From Megamerina dolium (taxonomy: Eukaryota; Arthropoda; Insecta; Diptera; Megamerinidae), in assembly GCA_963854835.1 (NCBI GenBank), contig OY978526.1, positions 88,588,846-88,652,845 on the forward strand: DNA of 64,000 nt, in the 5' to 3' direction. The position numbers and the translations under genes were made by a program. Shown here one piece after another: positions 57,301 to 64,000 of the stretch (within the stretch, counting starts at the first letter, position 1; each line of letters opens with the position of its first letter). The notes under the pieces were generated by a model. That model was not told the DNA's origin and ran no database searches. It saw nothing but the letters and a program-made list of their open reading frames with translations.

Positions 57301-59285
57301 CAACACCATTGGATAAAGTGCATGTAGACTTATTATACCTGTCGCGTAACTTATGAGCCGTTGCAAAGCACGATCGATTATTTTCCACTTATTATAATAA
57401 TAGAAATAAAAATATAAAAATTAAAAACTCCTTCGCATTTTCTTTTTATACATATTTAGTGAAATTGCATCGTATTTTCGTAATATTCATTTTATTGCTC
57501 ACTGTGTGGGCAACAATTACATATAATAAGGTGACGTCAAAGGATATCATTCGTTTTTTTCAGACATTTGGTATTAATATTTCTTTGAGCTATTTTAAAT
57601 TTATCATCTTTTAATACAATTCTTGTTAAAATTACAAACAAACAAAAAATGATTTTATTGGAATTATACTGAATCCATAGAAAGTGTTATATGTACTGAA
57701 TCTATAGTACAACATATTCAAATATATATGTACTTCGTTTCGATGGAAATTTTTTTTTTTTGTTAGCTATTCTTATTAGAGAATATTTAATATGATACCT
57801 TCGTTCATAAATCATGGACATAATCTATCCTTTGATATAGAAAATTTACTCCTACACAATTTGCCGCCTAAAAACACACACATACACAAAGCTTATGAAT
57901 ATCAATTAAATTAATAATAAGAGTCACTTTATTTAAACGAATTCACATACAGTAAAAGGTTGAGGCAAAACAGGCTTAAATATATCATATGAATTGTATC
58001 AACTTCAACATTACTCACACAACGACTCACACGCACAATTTCATCTATATTTTGAATATTTCAGCAAAGATGGCGAATAAAGAGAAAGAAAACATTACTC
58101 TATAGGATTGTTGTTTTTGATGTTGAAATTGTTCAAGCATGAGTTTGCAAATGTTTAGCAAATTGAATAAATAATGGAACAAATGGCAAATACAGAATGA
58201 TGTATGTTGTGTATGTAGTGGATAAAATGAATGATTGCGCATTTTAGAATATCTAGATCTTATCACTACGATATAGAATCACAATTACAATATAAACATA
58301 CACATACATATATGTGTAAATAAGGTAATATATTATATTTGTATATACTCGTTGACATGCAATGCAATTAAAATGTTTCATGATATTGCATATGGAGGGG
58401 TGGTAGTTTTCTACTTTCAGTTACAATTCAGACAGAAATATATGTTGTATGTATTTGTTTAGTACCTACATATGCTTTCAATTATACAAGTATGCTCTAG
58501 GTATTGTTTGTGACAATGTAAAATTTTTATTAAAGCTATTGACAATATACATACAAATATTTGTGTGTGTGTGTGAGTTGTATTTATGAGTGTATGCAAT
58601 TTAATTGCTCAAATATATATTTCTGTCATCAGCAATTCAATGGAATTTGTTACTCTTGGTGTTGTTGTTGTTGTTGTTGTTGTTTTTATTGTTATTGATG
58701 AGTCAGTACAACACATGACGATGATAAACGATGACAATGACATAGATAATTCGCATATTTATTAATGTATTTCTATTTGTACCTTGAAAAACATACATTC
58801 ATATAGTGTTTGTTTGGATGTAAAGGGTTTTCCAATACTTATGCCCAGCCTTTGTTTGCAGCTTATTACTCTAAGGTTTCGCTAGTTACGAGCATTCGAC
58901 CATAAATATTACTGATGTTGGTGAAAGTATGCTTTTCTGTGTTCTCAACTTTGCGAATTTAGCTATGAAGCATATTTTTTTTTAGTTAATGGCTTCGTTA
59001 AGAAGCCGAAATTGCTATAATTTGGGAGAGAGTGTTCAGAAGGAATGTAAGATTCTCCACTGAAAGTGGTGGAACTCACTGTATGGTGTAGATTTTGGGT
59101 TACATTGCAAATGTAACGGAAATGTTCCGAAGACGTGTAATTTCCATAGCATTTTTTATCTACGCTTACCTTAAATTGCATATGAATGGTAACAAACCAA
59201 CAACCAAAGGTTGAGTGAGAGTCTTGTAAACGAAGCTTTTTTTTTTTTTTTGCAACAATAAGAAATCAATCGCAGCACTCAGACA
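57301..59285. other. AT-rich stretch with GT and GTT microsatellites
   Basis: (GT)n at about 58562-58576, (GTT)n at about 58660-58684 and poly-T at 59238. The ORF 58963-59181 (minus) is of non-repetitive composition but has no recognised family and contains a donor-like AAG/GTAAGC near its start. No firm gene. Confidence 0.45.
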
Positions 59286-59289
59286 TTTA

Positions 59290-59760
59290 TTGGTCCATTG
59301 TACTGCGCTCAAAGTTCCATTTCATTGTGTTTTAAATCTACCCGTTCTCCGAAGAAATCGAAGTAGGTCCTGTGGTGCTAAAGACCCAAGAGTTTCGGCT
59401 CTCAGCACGTCAGTGCCAAAGACCTCAAACCTGATTCGAGCGAAAGCAGGGCACACACATAAAAAGTGGTCCGCCGTCACATCTTCTTCTTCACAGACCT
59501 CCTCCTAGTGCTACCTTTTCCATGCGCTTTGCCCATAGAAAGTGGCCTGCTAGCATTCTGCAATCACCTCTACCTAGAGATAGGAGGAAATGCGACCATT
59601 TACCCGATATGTTAGGTAACTTGGATTTCGTCCGTCTGCAGCCTCTCTCGGCCTGTCAGGTCGATTTCTGGACTAGCCCAGGTGTTGACCGTGGCCTTGA
59701 TGGCTCCAGCGGGTTGTGGCAAAGCAGGCTCAGAGCCGACTAAATCTGCAGCAGATGCAG
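59290..59760 (-). pseudogene. LINE ORF2 C-terminal remnant
   Basis: In broken minus-strand frames one can read EEVCEEEDVTADHFLC and CP-type Cys/His residues followed by DLLGLS/TTGPTSISSENG-like text. This is the Cys/His C-terminal region of RNase H-bearing LINEs. Diverged, with several stops. Confidence 0.55.
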
Positions 59761-59919
59761 AAACGAAGCTTACTCACTATGATCAAATTAATAAAGTTAT
59801 TGTTATCTGTAGCAATGTGTTGAAATCGGTGTTGGAGTAATAAGGTCTAAATCGTTTGTATCCTGTTTAAAAAGATATCTCAGTTGTTTTTTTTTTTATT
59901 GCTCTGATCTCTTGGACAA

Positions 59920-60545
59920 CTCGTCACTGTTGACAATTACACTTTCGTGGTGGTGAATGACTTTCGCTATCTTGGAACCAGCATCAACAACTGAAATGAC
60001 GTCAGCCTGAAGATCATGCGTACGATAACTCTTGCTAACAGGTGTTTTTTTGCGCTGATTAAGCAACTGAGTAATCGAGCCCTCTCTCGAAGATCGAAAA
60101 TCACACTCTACAAGTCCCTCATTATTCCTGTCCTAACATATGGCTCAGAAACCTGAACAATTTCCACCACGGATAAGAGGATGCTTGGAGTTTTCGAGAT
60201 AAAAGTTCTACGCAAGATCTTCGAACCTATTTGCGTTGATGGCGAGTACCCAACGAGGTACAACTATGAGCTGTATGAGCTGTACGCTGACATTGGCATT
60301 GTCAGGCGAATCAAAATCCAGCGGCTGGAATGGAAGAAGACGCTCCGGCAAAGAGGGTATTTAATTCGGCAACCGTTGGAGGACGCAGAAGAAGAGGAAG
60401 ACCAAACCACCGTTGGAAGGACCAAGAGTTGGGTAACCTGCCGGCGCTTGGAATATCCAATTGGCGCCAGCAAGCGAAGAATAGAGAAGACTGGCGCCGC
60501 ATTACATGTTCGGTCTAAATCGATCATCGGTTGTTATGGCCACGT
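59920..60545 (+). mobile_element. RTE-like LINE 3' piece
   Basis: From about 59925 the plus strand follows the family (NYTFVVV-like start, YLGTSIN-equivalent codons, RITLANRCFF, SLSRRSKITLYKSLIIPVL). It then enters a frame 60181-60350 with MLGVFEIKVLRKIFEPICVD and LYADIGIVRRIKIQRLEW. It ends near GGCCACGTAG at 60545 without a clear AAG tail. Several frame breaks; part of the family motif is missing around 60330. Confidence 0.8.
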
Positions 60546-61980
60546 AGTAGATGAGATCTCATTGTAAATAGTTTGGCAGGGGCAGATATCAAGAATGCTG
60601 TTCGGTATAACTTCAATTGATACATAAGGGCACGTATAGGGCACCTAAGGCTCATAAATATATTTTAAATCGGGTGATTACATCTAGAATCTTATGAAAG
60701 TTAAGCTTAACATCACTGACCGATAATTTCACTGAATTTGAATAATTGATCTTTTGAATAAATAGGCCTCATTAGTTTTACCAATTTCTATACATCATAA
60801 ATAGCTCTCTTAATTTTTATGGAATGCTCTATTATGTAGAAAAATGTTTTTTCAATTTTTTCGTGGCCACCCTATATATGTGTAATATGTAATTTATTAC
60901 GTATTAAATTTGCTGCTGGTACATTTAACTGACATTGAAATATTTGTTATAGATGGTTTAATATGGTATTAATAGTATTACCATTGTCTTAATTGTATTA
61001 AATGAAATGAAATTTCATTAAATTTCAATTATTTTCTTGTGGTCTGAAATTAAAGTAATTGTTGATTCTATTAATGGAAAAATTAAATTAAAAAATAATG
61101 CGCATTTGTTATTTCAGAAGAAATAATCCATCATTAAAAAACAAGATTTGGAGGAGTCGACTTGTCAAATTTTTTACACATAAAAAAACGAAGGCGTCAA
61201 TACAAATAACATGTGACAGTGACATACATATACGTATATATGCTTTATGTTATATACGAATAGTTTATGTAATAAGAGGCAAACACATAACATTCATATA
61301 TATGTAGTATTTATATATTGAGAGTAAGGAAGGAAAAAAATTTTCCAAAGAAACAGAAAGCAGCAATGTAAATCACGCTAAAGGTTGTTAAAATTTCTTT
61401 TTTTTTTCTATTATTATTTTTATTTTAAATTACGTTTCCTCTATACTAACTATTATATAATGTCCTTGGGAATACGTAGCGGTTGCTATATAACTGCTGA
61501 TTATTTCTTTTTGCTTTCACATTTGTGCTATTTACACTCACTCACTTAGTTCGTTAGTTGTGTTGTTTGTGACATTTTATTACTTTACTGCGTTGCATTT
61601 TAATGAAGGCGCACATTTGCGAAGGAATATCCAATGGGATGTGGATCTAATGACTAATGTATGTATTTGCACAGAATGCAAACAAGTTTCCGTGTCAATT
61701 TTATTTTCAGATTTATTTTGTTCACTTTACTTTCGACTATTGTAACATTAGTGCTCATTATATAATTATAGTTAGGTCCAGATATTACGAGAAATCGTCT
61801 TAATTAGAAATGGCAAAACTTAAATCAATGTAGGTTTAACTCCTATTAAAGTTACCAGAAATTTTCTTGATTTGACTAGAGATAATAACTTTGGGCGGTA
61901 CTGCTGAGTCATTTTGCCAAAAAGGCATGTTTAGCTGAGATTTTGCATACTATCTTTTCGTATAGTAGAGCTGACATTAG
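60546..61980. other. AT-rich stretch without recognised gene
   Basis: No recognised family. The 61098-61307 frame begins next to a TTATTTCAG acceptor-like sequence but has no supporting homology. Confidence 0.45.
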
Positions 61981-61989
61981 GTCTCCTGG

Positions 61990-63450
61990 TTGGTTGATTG
62001 GTTTGGGGGCAGCCTGGGAGACTAAACCCAGGCTCAATTAGCACAAGAAGCACCATTTTGATACACCACTGGTGTGACCACTGATATATGGTTTATTCGA
62101 ACCACCTTGAATTGTTAATAAACCTACTAATATCATCTATTTTTATCTTAGCGAGTTCATTGTGAAAATTTCCCTGGTCCCTTTCTGATCGCATCTGTCA
62201 TTGTGGGGCCATCCCATCCTTTCGGCCCCTTGGTCCCCCATCGGCCAGTGGCCGGTTATTGTTGAAGTTATTCTGAAAATGTCTGTTCTTGGCTTCCTTA
62301 TCAATTCGTCTGTTCTTGACTTATCGTATTTTGGCCAAATTTGCTTGCTTATTTTGCAGGTACCAGTTTTTTTTCCAACTGATCTCCGGCTCTGCTTCTT
62401 AAACCTATGGTGGAGCTCTCTTTTAACGACGCTGAGGGGGCATCCGACAGCTACCGACTCGGATTCGCTATGACATGCTCCTCTTGTTGCCAGTTCATCT
62501 GCCTACTCATTCCCCTCTATGCTCCTATGGCCAGGTACCCAGATGAGAGTGATGACCATTTTGCGCGCGTTAGTGAGTGTACTCCTCCTTGCATTTTTTA
62601 TGATTTCTGAATTAGTTAATGGGAAATTACGTGCCAAAAACGGCTGCTTGACTATCTGACAATATATATGCCTTTGATAGTTTATGTGGATAGTATTCTG
62701 CATGCTTCCCGTATTCCAAGAAGTTCTGCTTGAAAGATGCTGGCGTAGCTTCTCAGACGAAAGAACCTGGATACATTGAGATCTGCGGAGTATACTCCCG
62801 CTTCTACACCGTTATCCATTTTGGATCCATCGGTATACAGCTTAGTGGTATCCTCGTTGGCCACACGGTCCAGGTCCCAGTCATTTCGAGTGGGAAACTT
62901 CACTTCAAAAACTTCTTTCTGAAGTCGAGCACCGAAGCGATGTAATCTGATTTGCCGTACTGCTTTCGGCTTTCTAATATTTTACTATGTCCAAACTGTC
63001 TCGTATTCCATAGGCCACCTGCTTTAATTCTGGTGGCCACGTTCGCTGCAATTAGTTGTATGTGAATGTCGATCGGAAGTTAGTTTAGGATGACGTTCAG
63101 TACCTCCGCTGGGCATGATTGGCATAGCCCCCGTTATTCTTGCACACGCTGCTCTAGGATCTCTGTTTAGGATCTAGCACAACCTCTAGATACGTTGCTC
63201 TGTCAGATAACGGAATTTCGACCCCATTGCGAGAGGGATAGAATCCCCTGAGATATTTTGGACTAAGTTGTGAACAACATCAACTGCGTTTTGTTTGGGT
63301 TAAGGGCTCCTACTAAGGAGTATCTCCGGATTATCGCAGAATCGATGGAAATGAGGTTGCAGATGGTCTCTTTGGAACTCCAATGTACCCTCAATGTACC
63401 TGTGTCCCTGTCTATAGTTTCCATTCACTTTCATTGTTCATGTAATTTCA
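61990..63450 (-). mobile_element. RNase H-bearing LINE, degraded
   Basis: The minus strand from about 63450 shows a broken RT C-terminal region (NPKQNAVDVVHNLV, VLDPKQRS) and LLPIDIHIQLIAANVATRIK. RNase H follows in frame 62903-62682 (TKLYTDGSKMDNGVEAGVYS with the first acidic residue; AELLGIREACRIL). It continues in 62703-62503 (ALTNARKMVITLIWVPGHRS). The sequence then degrades towards 61990. It resembles the copy at 23790-24680. Not functional. Confidence 0.8.
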
Positions 63451-63454
63451 TATA

Positions 63455-63766
63455 ATTGTACATTCTTCGCCATGGAAGCCATCATACTAAAACATTTTGT
63501 ATTTCCTTCTACAAAATACAATTAAATTTGCCCATTTCAAATAAAATACATAAAATACTACATTATCATTTATCTAGGTACATGCCATAAATGTTGCACG
63601 CATTCATTTGGGGTTTTTTTCTGATTTTGTAATTTATTACTGAAAATATAATTTAAATATATACATGCTATACTTAAGATTTGATATCAGTTACTCTGTT
63701 ATAAGTATCTTAGTATATCTTAGTATAGATATATAACAAACAGTTCACGCAATCTATGTATATATC
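63455..63766. other. AT-rich spacer
   Basis: No recognised feature between the LINE and the terminal mariner. Confidence 0.4.
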
Positions 63767-64000
63767 AGGTGTAGTAAAAAGAAATACATTATTTTTCCAA
63801 TATATGGCTTTAGTAATCTGTATCTCGCGTTGTATAAGTGTGTTCGGGTTATGCTAGCTGGCGTTAGAAAGATAGGATTTCGTACTAAATAAACTTTTCA
63901 GGCAGTTTTGTGATTGCTTGACTCAGTATTGTTTGAGCACGCGTCAAAGATGGACACCAGTAAAGAGAAAATATGCCATATTTTACAGTTTTTCTTCGAT
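63767..64000 (+). mobile_element. mariner element, family 1, 5' end, cut by the window edge
   Basis: The left end AGGTGTAGTAAAAAGAAATA matches the ends of 17977-19237 and 33113-34345. The transposase start MDTSKEKICHILQFFFD begins at 63950 and is open to the window end. The remainder lies outside the window, so its integrity is unknown. Confidence 0.88.

Noticed and set aside
58963..59181. 72-codon minus-strand ORF as host exon
   Set aside because: Composition is not low-complexity, but no family, no partner exon, and a donor-like site lies only 12 bases after the ATG. Insufficient support.

Overview
This window is animal nuclear DNA, most likely from a dipteran insect and probably a tephritid fruit fly. 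The dipteran call rests on short GT-AG introns, AT-rich spacers full of TATGTA/TACATA and CA microsatellites, and the transposon mix (mariner, Tc1 with IR/DR ends, BEL/Pao, RTE-like and Jockey-like LINEs, a tRNA-headed SINE ending in AACCTAACCTA). The tephritid call is inference. No rRNA, CRISPR array or functional tRNA gene is seen.

Two host genes are supported. (1) A complete seven-exon serine peptidase of family S28 (PRSS16/PRCP/K12H4.7-like) on the minus strand, 20513 to 16746. All exon phases fit, the ORF is 497 codons plus stop, and Ser, Asp and His of the catalytic triad lie in exons 3, 6 and 7. Intron 4 carries a 1.26-kb mariner and intron 6 a 303-bp foldback hAT-type MITE, so the gene hosts two transposons without losing its reading frame. 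(2) The first coding exon (45993-46137, plus) of an unidentified secreted protein with a signal peptide and a Lys-Arg site just before a good splice donor; the rest is not recognised in the window.

Everything else recognisable is mobile DNA. 0.9-9.3 kb: three degenerate mariners of different families. 9.6-16 kb: SINE pieces, an unclassified 300-bp direct duplication and RTE-like LINE pieces, one with clear target-site duplications. 16.7-22 kb: the S28 gene, with another mariner 325 bp upstream of its start codon. 23.8-36.9 kb: LINE, copia, SINE and mariner remnants and a 130-bp tandem repeat. 37.76-45.06 kb: a very young BEL/Pao LTR element (508-bp LTRs differing at one base, 5-bp target duplication) on the minus strand. 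It has lost gag and most of protease, carries an inverted 46-bp piece of its own 3' ORF at the deletion junction, encodes a zinc-knuckle protein downstream of integrase where env would normally lie, and has been hit by a Tc1 element with an intact 346-aa DD34E transposase. 46-53 kb: the secreted-protein exon, an intron-like stretch with an AT-rich hairpin-bearing tandem repeat, a mariner deletion derivative and a SINE. 53.3-57.1 kb: a Jockey-like LINE with a dead RT motif, split by a 2570-bp hAT element with perfect 12-bp inverted ends and 8-bp target duplication. 57-64 kb: further LINE and mariner pieces, the last mariner running off the window end.

The layout is nested: Tc1 in BEL, hAT in Jockey LINE, mariner and MITE in S28 introns. 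That order can be used for relative dating.
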